Source of the DNA: Sepiola atlantica
Taxonomy: Eukaryota; Mollusca; Cephalopoda; Sepiida; Sepiolidae
Reading direction: 5' to 3'
Assembly (NCBI GenBank): GCA_963556195.1
Contig: OY744544.1
Coordinates: 42,566,984 to 42,630,983 of the forward strand
Length of the DNA stretch: 64,000 bases
In this document: piece after piece, positions 11,561-22,445 of the stretch
How positions within the stretch are numbered: the stretch's first letter is position 1
Layout: each line of letters starts with the position of its first letter
Program-made: the position numbers and the translations under genes
The notes under the pieces: generated by a model
Database searches by the model: none
Seen by the model: the letters and a program-made list of their open reading frames with translations, nothing else
Told to the model about the DNA's origin: nothing

Positions 11561-11978
11561 CTACTTGTGAAGAAATTATGCGGAAATTTACACGCATATC
11601 TCCCTTAAAAAAATACCTGATCCGGTTATGGACAATTGTATTTTTGATTTGTTGTTTTAAATTTACTTCAAATGTTTTATTTATATTTTGTTTACTTGTT
11701 TCTAAGCAAAGTGACATACAAAATATGATGCCCATACTCTGTGACAACCGAAGCTTATACACTAACAAATGTATGCGCATAACCGGTAACTATGGTGACG
11801 GTTCTAAGCTGCTGCTGTGTTTCTATTGACTCGTAATGAACGCTTACAAACACTAAACAAATCTATGTACACAATGCAACTACTGCGACTACTAGTGTAC
11901 CAGACAAAGTCTATTATCCTCTTTCTAACTAGTCTTGAACTTTCGGGAATCATGTAAAAGTTTGATAAATTTAAATTA

Positions 11979-14538
11979 GCAATACACATGAAAAAATTTA
12001 AATTGCTTAAAATATCTCAATAATGGCATATATAGAAAGAGCTTGATGATCTAAGAAAGAATCTTTTTAAATTTTTTAAATCTGACTAAAAATAAGGAAG
12101 TTATGACTATTTTTGTGCCTCACACGATTGGATATTTTCCCCTCTTTAAGACCATATGCGTTTGGTCACATTTTTGACACTAATTTTTCAGTAAAAATGT
12201 TATATCTTTGTTAAAATACAAGATTAAGCAATGAAATTTACCATATAAATGTATTTTTGTACAAGGAATCAGAATGTGCCACTGAAAATCTCCAGAAATT
12301 AATGGTTTCCAAGTAATCTACACTAAGTGCACATAAATATGCTGCAATACTTTAAAAATACCATGTATCCATTAAAAGAAAGAAGTTAGAAAACTCAAAG
12401 TTGAATTGTAATACATTTTATGTACAAGAAACTAAAATCTAATACTAGGACTGTTTAAAAATGAATATATTGCAAGATTTCTTTGGCATTATTGTAGATT
12501 AACACCTTCCGCTAACTCAACCCTTACCTCCCCAAAATATGAGATTCTACTTTTTTTATTTAGGCAATTACATGTTAACACCCTGAAAAACTTGGCAGAA
12601 AGAAAGAAACAAAAACAATTTTAGAATTTAGAGTGGGGATCAGTTTCACATAAAATAATCCCCCATTTCAAGGCCATTCTAGCGTTTTAAGACAGTTAAT
12701 TATTTTTTCTATGGGAGATAAATCCTGTGCGTTTTTCTTGTTTTTTTTCTTTTTTTTAGACGATTATGAGGGTCTTTGTGGGAGGAGGGGGGGGGCTTAC
12801 CACTTGAACTTCAGGTTAGTGGTAGGGCTAGGGGCAAAAGTGTGAACACCCTGAAAACTTAGAAAGAAAAAAACCCAATTCATTTAGAATTTCGAGTGGG
12901 GGATTAGTTTCACATATATTTAATGTAGAATAATTCACCATTTCCGGGCCATTCTAGCGTTTTAGGGCATTAATGAATTTTTTTCTATGGCAAATAAATC
13001 CTGTGCGTTTTTTTTTTATGGGGGTCTGCTTTTTTATTTATTTATTTAAAAAAAATTTTTTTTTTTAGACGATTATGTTTGGTTTTAATGGGCTTTTTTG
13101 TTGGATTAGGGCTTCCTACTCGGACTTAGGGTTATTGATAAGGTTAAGGAAGGGGTTTTGTTTTGGATGGAGGTTGCCATTCGGACTTAGTGTTAGGGTT
13201 AAGGGAGTTTTTTAGGGGATGGCTTGCCACTCATATTTAAGGTTAATGGTACGATACGTTCAAGAAGGCATTTTTAGGAGGTGGGCTTGTTAGTCGTACC
13301 TAGAGTTAATGGTAGAGTAATTATTTATTTTATAAATTTCACTAAAAGGCAAGAATGGCCGGGAAATCGGAGATCATTTTACATTAAATTTATATGCGAA
13401 ACTGATCTCCCACTCTAAATTCTAAATTATTTTTTGTTTTGTTTTTCTTTTTTTCGCCAACACTTTAAGGGTGTTTACACGTAATCGCCTAAAAAAGTAG
13501 AATCTTAATTTTTTTTAAATTGGCGACTAGAAAGTCATTACTACTAGAAGTTCGAAAGTTGAGTGAAAACCAGTATTTTTTATAAAAGAACCAAATAGGA
13601 TTAACTTTTTTAAGCACAAAAATATTGTCTTATTTTTACAAAGCTTTACAAGACTAGTTAGCTGCTGCTGATGTTATATCAGCAATACTAGCAGCCATTG
13701 TTGACTTTCGCTAAAAAAATGGACACTATTTTTTCGGATAAGGTAATTTAAAATTACTACTACGGAAAGACAAAACAACATACAATTATAATTTTAATGC
13801 ATAAAAAAGATAAAAGATTAATTTATTTACTAGTTGGGTATGAAAAATGTAACAACATTTTTTATATTCTTATTTTAAAATTTTTCAAATCTGTTCTAGA
13901 ATGAAAATAAACAAAAATCGCCTCGTGTTTATAACTGCTACTACAATGTTTTTCAAACTATAAATAGAAAACGCCTTTTTTTTCCGGATAGGGTCATGAA
14001 ATATCAGGACGACCAAAAGAGAACACATATATACAATTATAATTTTAATGCATAAAAAAGTAAAATGATTGATTTACTTACTAATTGGGCGACGGAAATG
14101 TATTTTTCAAAAATGTTCGACCGACGGCGAGTTGAAGTCTTATTTTTTAAATTTCAAAAAAATGAATGAGCCGAATTACTTCGTACACCGACAAACATTA
14201 AAAGTGATACTTTACCTGATTAGTCTCCAAATTTTAGGACGAAATTCCACATACAGCAATGGTACAAGACTTTTAAACGAACTGGGGGTTAAAAAAAAAA
14301 GTGACGTAAATTGCTGAAAATAGCGTTAACATTTTTTTGCCTTTATTTGCTCAAAACTCTTAAAAATATATAATGTATATTATTATTCATGAATGCACCT
14401 GAAAGGATATTCATTTCCTAACAAAATGATGGTATTTTGAGCACTTAAAGTGCTTTAGTTTTTAAGATATGACTATTTTAATAGAACTACCCTCAAATCT
14501 GCGATTATCCAAACAGTTTTCTGGTCGATGTGTATTGC
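11979..14538 (+). mobile_element. TA-flanked TIR element, copy 1 (2560 bp)
   Basis: Begins GCAATACACATG and ends GATGTGTATTGC (11-bp terminal inverted repeats), flanked on each side by TA (11977-11978, 14539-14540), as for Tc1/mariner/pogo-type elements. Subterminal sequence TTGCTTAAAATATCTCAATA is shared with copies 2 and 3. The interior holds no transposase ORF but contains a foldback element (about 12541-13510). Non-autonomous. Confidence 0.78.
12541..13510 (+). mobile_element. Foldback element nested in the TA element
   Basis: Left arm begins GATTCTACTTTTTTTATTTA and GGCAATTACATGTTAACACC; the right end (13466-13510) is its inverse, GGGTGTTTACACGTAATCGC then CTAAAAAAGTAGAATC. The left-arm body (TTAGAATTTAGAGTGGGGAT..., GGCCATTCTAGCGTTTTA) occurs twice in tandem (about 12580-12770, 12845-13030), and its inverse is at 13320-13480. 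Between the arms are repeated GTTAGGGTTAAGG-like stretches. No ORF. Confidence 0.75.
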
Positions 14539-14540
14539 TA

Positions 14541-15029
14541 TTTAAATAATAAATGTATAGATTTTTGTACAGATGATTGTATATGCAATGGTATTGAATC
14601 AGGCATACATAAGAATAAGTTAATAATTAAAAAAACTGAAGGCAGCTTGCAACATTTAATTAAAAGAACAATGTACATAGAATAGTTGGCTTCCTAGAAT
14701 CTATCTATCCATCTAATAATAAATAAATATTGAAAAAAAAATTTATTTTTATTTTTTATTAACAGCCATTGATGTGAAAGTGATAAGTGAAAATGTCTCC
14801 ATGTTAAAAAAGCTCGAAACCGGAATAAATTATTTGAAAGAAACTGAAGCGAAATACAATTTTGTAAAATAAAAATAACATGATTTAAGGAAAAAACGAA
14901 AAATTGGAATCAAATATTGATATATTGGATTAATTACTATCAATAACAAACTTCAAAATGTAATAATTATTTTATCAATTAATATTGATATCGTTTATTG
15001 TAAAAAAAAACAAAATGAATGTTGAATAT
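14541..15029. other. AT-rich, nothing recognised
   Basis: No ORF or named repeat; ends with a short (TA)n run. Confidence 0.5.
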
Positions 15030-15900
15030 ATATATATATAAGCAAACTTGTCTGTATGTGTGTCACAGAATCATAAACGGTTGATCTAACAGCCAAACTA
15101 ACCACAGATTCGGAATCGGCACCTCCAATCTAATGTCCTTATCGATGTACGTTTCTAAAATTAAAAATTAAAAGTACTTAAAAATACCATTAGGAACAGA
15201 AGGTTATGACATTTTCAGTGTTCCCTTTCTGGTTGAATATTTTCTATTAGCCGACTGAACAACATACTTACAATAATCTGAACCTTTTCACTACCAGTAA
15301 GAAAAATAAACATAAAAATATGTCAAGATTGTTTTGTTTTTTTAGTCAAATCATCGTGTTCGTATTTGACATCATTTTTTTTTTTTTTTGAGTTTGTTTA
15401 AATTTATTTTAAACAATCGAACAGAGCTGTGCAGAGAGGTAATCCATTTTTAATTTTGTATCCCTACGCCAAACTCATAAACTGTTTAAGTAGGTTAAAA
15501 AGACAAAATATTTTTGAGTTTGAATCTCATACTAGACAATTTTCACCAGCTCTCCCTTTTTTTTGATATAGCATTCCAGTTATTTCCTAGCCGATATCAA
15601 TCATCATCATAAATTTGAATGATGCCTTTTTTTTTTCTTTTGCTATTTTAATGCGATTTAAACTAAAAGAAAAAAAAAAAACTTTTCTTTTTGAAGTGGG
15701 TACTTCAGCCAGACATTTTGTCTATTGGATATATTCATTCTTGCATAAGTTAGGATTTTTGGAAAGAATAATCATCAGTTCTAATAGACATTTTGTCTCT
15801 CTTCATCTCATCCAGTGAAATATACTTGAAAAAATAAATGTTGTCTAACGCTCTAGCAACCAAATTATCAGCAGAGTTAAAAAAAACTTCATCAAAAATT
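15030..15900 (+). repeat. Dispersed repeat F, copy 1
   Basis: AACTTGTCTGTATGTGTGTC, GTTGATCTAACAGCCAAACT, TGTCCTTATCGATGT and, at the far end, TTCCTAGCCGATATCAATCA TCATC occur in the same order at 57540-58060. Poly-T and AT-rich spacers. No credible ORF. Confidence 0.68.
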
Positions 15901-16080
15901 ATAAGAAAAAAAAAAAAGGGCAACAATCCTATTTTCTAATTTTTGACATTAAATTTTGGTTTCTTTCCTTCAATTACGTTCAGGTGAAATCAAAGTAATG
16001 TCATGTTGAATTTGGTTGACATTAACATTTCCAGAACAAAATGTTCACCGTTTTTGATGACAAGCAAAGTGAATTGATTT

Positions 16081-17850
16081 TTTAAATTATTATTCACCCC
16101 CAAACAAGGCACATTGCCACTGACACGTAAGGGGCTACTATGAATTAGGGGCCAGATTTATAGTGTCATCCTAAATGGGGAATTGTGCAGCGAGATGTTT
16201 GTTCACATTACATTTAAATTTCTGCATTTTGGTACAGTCGGGGTAGCAGGGAAGGAATTCCGAAGGCAAGAAGTTTGAGAAAAGAAGCTATTAAAGTAGA
16301 AAGCTTTCTAGCATCTCGGAACCTCTAAAGTGAAGAGATGTAATTTTGCTGATTGTTGAGTTGATTGGGGGTTATTTACATCGAGGGTGCACAAGTTCAG
16401 TAAATTCCATTAAAGTATTTGTCAAACAAGTACAGGGATGTGACATTGCAGCGATGGGACAGGGGCGAGATCTTGGGAAGCAGTGTTGTACCTATTAGAT
16501 TAGAGACTCATTTTGGGATCCTGTTTAAGAGGAAGAGACTAATTGTTGATGCACCAGCCCAGATGTGCCAATAATACTCTATACATGGGCGAATGGTTGC
16601 TTTGTAGAAATATAGGATATTGGCAGGCGTGAAAAGTTTCTTAGCCCAATAGAGAGAGCCCACCTTCTTTACAGCAGATTTGGCAGTATCTTCTATGTAT
16701 TTGTTCCAATTCACGTTACCTGTAAATGTTAGGCCAAGGAGTTTGAATGTTGGACTCTCAGGTAGGGTGCTATTAGCCATGGTAATCAGTGGTTGGAATG
16801 GTTTCTTATAATTGTTCAAGGAAAGGAGCTTTGTCTTAGTAGCATTTTTGGCCCCATTCCACTATAGACTTGAGGTCACTTTCTAAGGATTGAACCATTG
16901 TTTTGGATATGTGTGCATTCGTTTTTCTCACATGTCGAGAATAGAACATGGTGGCATCAGCAAATATATCCATTTCAGACAATTGCATTTATGAAAATAA
17001 GGAATAATAATGGTCCAAGGATCGACCACTGCTGCACACTTGCATTAGTGTGATGCTTAGATATACACCCATCAACGACGACCGGGATCTTTCTTTTGGC
17101 TAAGAAGGATCTAATTATATTAAATGTTCGTCCAGTAATATAGCACAAATTAATTTTTCTGAGAAGACCATGTCAAAGGCTTTGGATATATCTAGTGCTG
17201 TCGCCCTAGCTTCATCTTCCTTGTCCAATGTATGGTATATGTGTTCAGAGATGACCAATAGAATATCCGCAATAAAACAGGATTGCCTAAATCTATACTA
17301 TTGGTAAGAAAGATGTTAAGCATTAATGAGGTGGTTAACTATCGCTAGATTTATTAATGATTCAAAGGTTTTCAACAAAGAGCAGGAGGAGGCTGATGGG
17401 TTGATAATTTTGCGGCTCAGTTCTTTCACCAAAATTCTTGAACACTGGTACCACACAGACAATTCTCCAGCTATCAGGGAAGCAAAATTCGGCAAGGCAT
17501 TTATTGTAGAGTTTGAAGAGGAAAGGGGCCAGCTCAATAGAGCATTTATTTATTACTATGGCAGGGATAACATCAGGTACACATGCTTTGGAAGTGTCAA
17601 GGGTTCTTATGATACCCGGACATGGGAAGAGGTGATGATCAGATCATCAAGTTTGGCTTCAGTCTGTAGTGAGAAATTTGGTGGTGAGTGGTTTGTCGAG
17701 TTCAAGGCGAACTGCTGGGCCAGAAACTCGGCTTTATCAGTTGCTATGCAAGTGACATCATGCTGGTTGGATCGAGGGAGAATTGTTGATTGCCCATTAT
17801 TCACCATACATAGATTTTCCAGAAATCGCGAGTTCCTAATTTAATTAATT
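16081..17850 (-). pseudogene. LINE family A remnant (reverse transcriptase)
   Basis: Read on the minus strand: linker FLAQQFALNSTNHSPPNFSL (17700), LPNFASLIAGELSVWYQCSR-type RT N-terminus (17460), ALDISKAFDMVFSEK (about 17190), then post-palm NNYKKPFQPLITMANSTLPE, LLGLTFTGNVNWNKYIEDTA and VKKVGSLYWAKK (16508-16819). The GVPQGS/FADD region (16900-17050) is decayed. The 3' end carries CCAAACAAGGCACATTGCCA on the + strand, as at 19110 and 43375. Confidence 0.82.
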
Positions 17851-18019
17851 GTATGAATAATTTTTATTAATATCACCTTATCCGAAAATATTCTAAATAC
17901 ATATGTAAATTTGAGAATAGCAGTTATAAGTGTATATTTGTAAATATGAATTTATTAGAAGTTTAAAAGAAATGAATTATGTAAATTACAAAACCCGCCT
18001 GGTGTCTGAGCGAGTTTTG

Positions 18020-18285
18020 GTAACAGTATATAAAGAAGTTGAAAGATTATTATATTAAGATTCTTAACCTGGCACACGCTAGGAAGTAAGTGTAGTATCT
18101 GTTCCGATGGATACTGCACCCCTATAGACGGATGTCGTCTTGTCCTTCGGGACTTGATTCCACCTGTCTGTTGGTTTGTCCTGTGCGGTTCTAGGAGGTC
18201 CACCCTCCCAGGCTTCGCCTCCCCTCTTTGGGGAGGAGTAAGTTTATTGCTTACTGCCTGAGGCGCCCCTACCGAGGATGTTTAT
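18020..18285 (+). repeat. U2 snRNA-derived repeat with upstream TATA
   Basis: AAGTGTAGTATCTGTTC at about 18088-18105 is U2 5' sequence; the preceding ~30 bases are a degraded copy of U2 nucleotides 1-30. TATATAAA lies at 18027-18034, about 30 bp before the equivalent of U2 +1. The body (GGTCCACCCTCCCAGGCTTC, TGAGGCGCCCCTACCGAGGA) matches the copy at 9159-9345. Confidence 0.8.
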
Positions 18286-18729
18286 CATGGATGTGAGTTC
18301 TCTGTTTTTTTAGCTGAAATCTCCAGAAAAAGTAGATTTTTGCTTAAATCTCTAGAATCTCCCATGGTTGTGACTTTTCCGTATTTTGGTCAATTTTTTT
18401 TTTTTTTTTTTTTTTTAATAAAAAAAAAATCTGATTTCTGTCAAATTGCTAGAGCCTATTTTATTTATTTCTTCTCTCACTTTATATTTCTTATATAAAT
18501 CGTCAATAGAAACCTATTATGAGACCTATCTTAATTTTGCTCTTGCAGTTGGAGTAGAAATATTGTGTATACATTATATATATAAATTTATATATAGTAA
18601 AACATTCAGGAAATTTTTCAGTATTTATTTCAATTTTGTTCAATACATAGTCTTATCTATTAATAATGGTGATTTGGTATCTGTTTGTCTGAAGCCGAAG
18701 GTATACTATTACTATCTTTCAATGCTCAA

Positions 18730-18880
18730 TTCAAGAGGAGGGATTAGTGTAGTATCTGTTCTGTTGTCATAACATCCTCCCAGACATGACCCCCTTTTTT
18801 GAGAGAGAGTATAGCATATGTTCATTTGTCATATATGCAAGCAAAATATGCTTCTGTTAGCATATTTTTTCTAGTAATGA
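18730..18880 (+). repeat. U2-type repeat fragment
   Basis: GATTAGTGTAGTATCTGTTC then TGTTGTCATAACATCCTCCC; the first block is U2 sequence. The complementary arrangement (ATACTACAGTGCCCCCTCAA ... ACAGATACCCCCC) is at 23990-24075. Confidence 0.62.
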
Positions 18881-19103
18881 TAATAAGTGTTTCAATCACT
18901 GATTTCCTTAAGAGATCAGTAATCAAAATCTGATTGCATTTATGCAGCCGTTCAACATATTTCTATAAAAGCTGTGGATGTGCATGTTTATTTGAAAACA
19001 GCAGCAGCCATAACTGCTTACTACTGCTGCAGTTTTACCAACCAATGTCAAAGTTAGTAAATTATATATTTGCTTGAAAATTTTTTTTATTTTTTTTACT
19101 TAG

Positions 19104-20200
19104 TTCATCCCAAACAAGGCAAGTTGCCACTGTAGATGTAAGGGGCTACTGAGAATTAGGGTGAAAGTTTAGGGGGTCATCCTAAATTGGGAGCTATGCA
19201 GCGAGATACTTGTTCACATTAGTTTTAAATTTTTGCATGTCAGTACGGTCAGGGAAACAGGGAGCAGGGAGGGAGTTCCAAAGGCCGGCAGCTTAAGGAA
19301 AGAAGCTATTGGAGTGGAAGGCTCTCCGGCATCTGGGGACCTCCACAGTGAATGGATGAGATTTAGCTGATTGTCGGGTTGGCCGAGTGTATTTATGCCG
19401 AGGCGGCACCAGAGTAACAATTTCATCGGATCACATTCCATTGAAGTACTTGTAAAATAAGCACAAGGATGCAACATTGTGGTGATGGGACAGAACTGGT
19501 GCTTAGTGGATGGTGAGGGACCTATTAGATTCTCTTTTTTGGACCATGTCTAAGATGGAAAAACTGGAGGATGGTGCACCAGGCCAGATGTGACAACAAT
19601 ACTCCATGCATGGGTGAATGGCGGCTTTGTAGAAATGTAAGATACTGTCAGGTGTGAGTTTTCTAGCTCGGTAGAGGGAGCCCACTTTCTTTGCAGCAGC
19701 CTTGGAAATGATGTCTTCTATGTATTTTATTTGTTCCAATTGATGTTACCTGTGAATGTTAGGCCGAGGAGTTTGAACGTTGGGTAAGGTGTTATTTGTC
19801 ATGGCAATCGGTGGTTGAAGAGGTTTTTTGTAGTTGTTGAAGGAAAGGAGCTTTGTCTTGGTAGCATTAAATGTTACCATCCATTTATGACCCCATTCCA
19901 CTACAGAGTGGAGGTCACTTTCTAAGGATTCAGCCATTGCCTCAGATATGTGTGCATCTGTTTTACTCACATGACAAGAGTAGAGCGTGGTGTCGTCAGC
20001 AAATATACCCATCTTAGGCACAATGTCATCAGGGAGGTTGTTTATGAAAATCAGGAACAATAAAGGTCCAAGGATCGATCCCTGGGGTACACCTGCATTT
20101 ATGTCATGTTGTTTGGTAACAGCCATCAAGGACAACCTGGATCTTTCTTTTGTATAGGAAGGATCCTTTATATTAAATATTCGTCCAGTTATACCTCGTG
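19104..20200 (-). pseudogene. LINE family A remnant with intact RT catalytic boxes
   Basis: From 20135 downwards the minus strand reads INAGVPQGSILGPLLFLIFI, then MGIFADDTTLYS (catalytic FADD present) and VVEWGHKWMVTFNATKTKLL. After a frameshift near 19740 it continues IEDIISKAAAKKVGSLYRAR and FYKAAIHPCMEYCCHIWPGA. The C-terminus is at 19214-19477. Non-LTR RT of CR1/Jockey type. Truncated at about 20200, where unrelated sequence begins. Confidence 0.88.
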
Positions 20201-20640
20201 GTGCTACTAGATCAGGCTGTCTGAAGATATAGGCTTCCTGACTAAAAATGCACCTAACATTGAAGTTTTTTTTTTTCTGTTCTCTTCGTAAAACTCAACC
20301 ATGTTCTGTAAAGTAAAAAACAACAATTCTCCTTCTTCTTTCTGCCCCCCCCCCCCCCCCCCCCCCCCAACAGGGCCACCAGTTTGCTGTGGGTGGCAAC
20401 CCGTGATGCTCAAGGGCGAGATCCTGGTGGCTGAGCAGTCCATAACCTGGGAAAGTAGTGTAGATGCGCACTGCAACACTCCACTTTGGCCATTACCTGG
20501 GCTAGACCGGTGGTTGGAGAGACCCGATCCAATTAATCAGCTGGTCACGTCAAGCCCCACCATAAACCCACACAAATCTACTCACAACAATTAACATTCC
20601 TATTCCAACACCCACCAATAAATACCCCCCAAAATATGGT
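20201..20640 (+). other. GC-richer segment, possible LINE B 5' UTR
   Basis: Contains poly-C then CAACAGGGCCACCAGTTTGC and GGTGGCAACCCGTGATGCTC. Base composition differs sharply from the flanks, and the segment directly precedes the LINE B 5' portion, so it may be its untranslated leader. Confidence 0.35.
20345..20368 (+). repeat. Poly-C runs
   Basis: Homopolymer C of about 23. Similar C runs occur at 8206-8218, 8675-8687, 8792-8804, 9668-9679, 20818-20830, 24057-24071, 40053-40064, 51087-51103 and 60645-60659. Several lie within or beside the U2-derived repeats, so they may be part of that family. Confidence 0.85.
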
Positions 20641-21597
20641 GGAAAGCAGTGGCTGAGGATCAATTGGTTCTGACAAACAAAGCATTGACATGGCTGCGAC
20701 ACCCCTTACATTTTTCTTAAAATCCCCCATAAGCAAAATCAAAGGAAAACAGGTGCTCAGTGCTTCACCTAAACCTAGTATATCATCCCTGAATCTCTGG
20801 TGCCAGGGCGAATGGGACCCCCCCCCCCCCTGGTACTTTCCACAAAGGGCTCAGAGGCGGGTGGGGAGCAAGGATGACAAAAAAAACAAAAAACAAACAT
20901 GAATCATTTTCCCCTCAAAAAGATACACCTCTGATGTCTCAGAAACCTCAAGCTCAGAGGACGAAAAAATATACAACCTCCCCAAAAACAGCCTCTCCAT
21001 AATTTCCTAAAATTCCTAGCAATAGAACTACTAGAAAGCAAAAAAATTAGTGAATTATCACCATTCTTAATCGAAAGAATACTTACCAGCAAGAGCAATC
21101 GAAAGTCAATTAAAAAAACTAAGAAACAAAAATCTTCTTGTCAAAGTAAACGACAATAACGCCGCCCAAAATCTATTAAAAATGGGGAGTTTCTACAACC
21201 ATAAATGCAGTTCTTCCACATTAAAAACGTAAATACCTTTAAAAGAGTCATAAAGAACCAAGAATTGTCCTTGGCAACTACGGATGAAATAAGAACGGCA
21301 TTATAAAACATGGCATAATTGACCACACACATAGCCATAAAAAGAAATGGTCAGACCATACCAACTAATACTTATATACTGACCTTTGACACACCTACAA
21401 TTCCTAAAGAAGTAAAAATTGGCTACCTAATTGAAAAGGTGGAACAATATATCCCTACATCCCTAAGATGCCACAAATACCAAAAATATTTATGCAGAGG
21501 AATTAAAATATGTGAGAAATGTGATGAAAAAGACCCCAACCACACAAAAGATGAATGCCATAATATCAAAAAAATTTTTAATTGGAGTTTACGGTGA
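20640..21597 (+). pseudogene. LINE B 5' portion (ORF1 with zinc knuckle)
   Basis: From about 20930 the sequence parallels 49725-50440 of the long LINE B copy. ORF1 ends with IEKVEQYIPTSLRCHKYQKY, LCRGIKICEKCDEKDPNHTK and DECHN, a CCHC-type zinc-knuckle protein typical of Jockey/I-type LINE ORF1. One Cys of the first knuckle is Tyr here (CHKYQ versus CHKCQ at 50330). Truncated at about 21570, where family-A LINE sequence starts. Confidence 0.75.
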
Positions 21598-22445
21598 AAT
21601 GCTAAGACAAGTAGTTTAGCCTTATCAATTGTCGTGCAAACGACATCATTGTTGTTTAATGACGGGGAAATTGTTGATTACACTTATTGAATATTTTCCA
21701 AAAATCACGAATACCTAGTTTCTGTGACTGAATGCGTTTTCTGGTCATATTTGCATACCTTCCCTTTGCTTCATCTATCACAGTCTTACAATGATTTTTT
21801 GACGCTATAAGTTTCTGTCTATTTGTAGTTGACTTATGGCGGTTGAATTGTCGGAATGCTTGCTGCCTCTAAGCAATAGCAGCTGCACAGTTTGAGGTGA
21901 ACCATTGTGAAGAGTGGGGCTTGCTGTAGAATTTTCTCATGGGGACATATGCTTCAATGCCTGCTTTACCCCATTTGGTTACCTCATTTGTGCACTGATC
22001 AGCAGGGAGAGAAAAAGTTTCACTCCATCGGGCATCTCGCCCCATGGAGTGAAACTTTTGTGATCTCCGACGGATTCCCAATCAGCCAGCTTGTAGTATC
22101 TCGTCGTTTTGAGCAACGGCTCATCAGCTTTGGGACGAGATTTTAGGATGATATCAATTATTACCACAAGGTTATCAATGTTCCCTAACGGCCTGTGAGC
22201 ATTTGTCACACAAGCCTCGGCCAGTGAGGTTGAGAAGTGAGGCTTGCTGGTCCACACGATCAGGGAGGCAGGTCGGGAAAGTGACAGTCTGTGAGAGGGA
22301 ATGTGCTATGGAGAAACTATACGTGGAGTTACCATCTATGTCTGTATAGCTGGAGAATCCAAGCCAGTCACGGTGATGTACATTAAAATCCCCAAATACA
22401 TGTATTTGGCCACTCGAGTCAAATGAGTGCTGTATCTATGCTTTC
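21598..22445 (-). pseudogene. LINE family A endonuclease portion
   Basis: Minus strand contains GQIHVFGDFNVHHRDWLGFS followed by YTDIDGNSTYS (about 22310-22410), the GDFN box of the exonuclease-endonuclease-phosphatase domain of LINE ORF2. Further down are the linker towards RT and a segment matching 17720-17845. It and 19104-20200 could be one element split by the LINE B piece at 20640-21597; about 600 bp present in the 16081 copy is missing between them. A 16-bp perfect inverted repeat at 22012-22027/22044-22059 breaks the sequence. Confidence 0.78.

Noticed and set aside
17326..17844. 172-codon plus-strand ORF
   Set aside because: Antisense of the family-A LINE RT N-terminus; the minus strand gives the recognisable protein.
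18071..18105. Functional U2 snRNA gene
   Set aside because: Only the first ~45 nucleotides resemble U2, with many changes; the Sm site and 3' stem-loops are absent.
22012..22059. 16-bp perfect inverted repeat as a terminator or regulatory hairpin
   Set aside because: It sits inside a dead LINE and looks like a small local inversion or template switch; no transcriptional role is suggested in a eukaryotic context.
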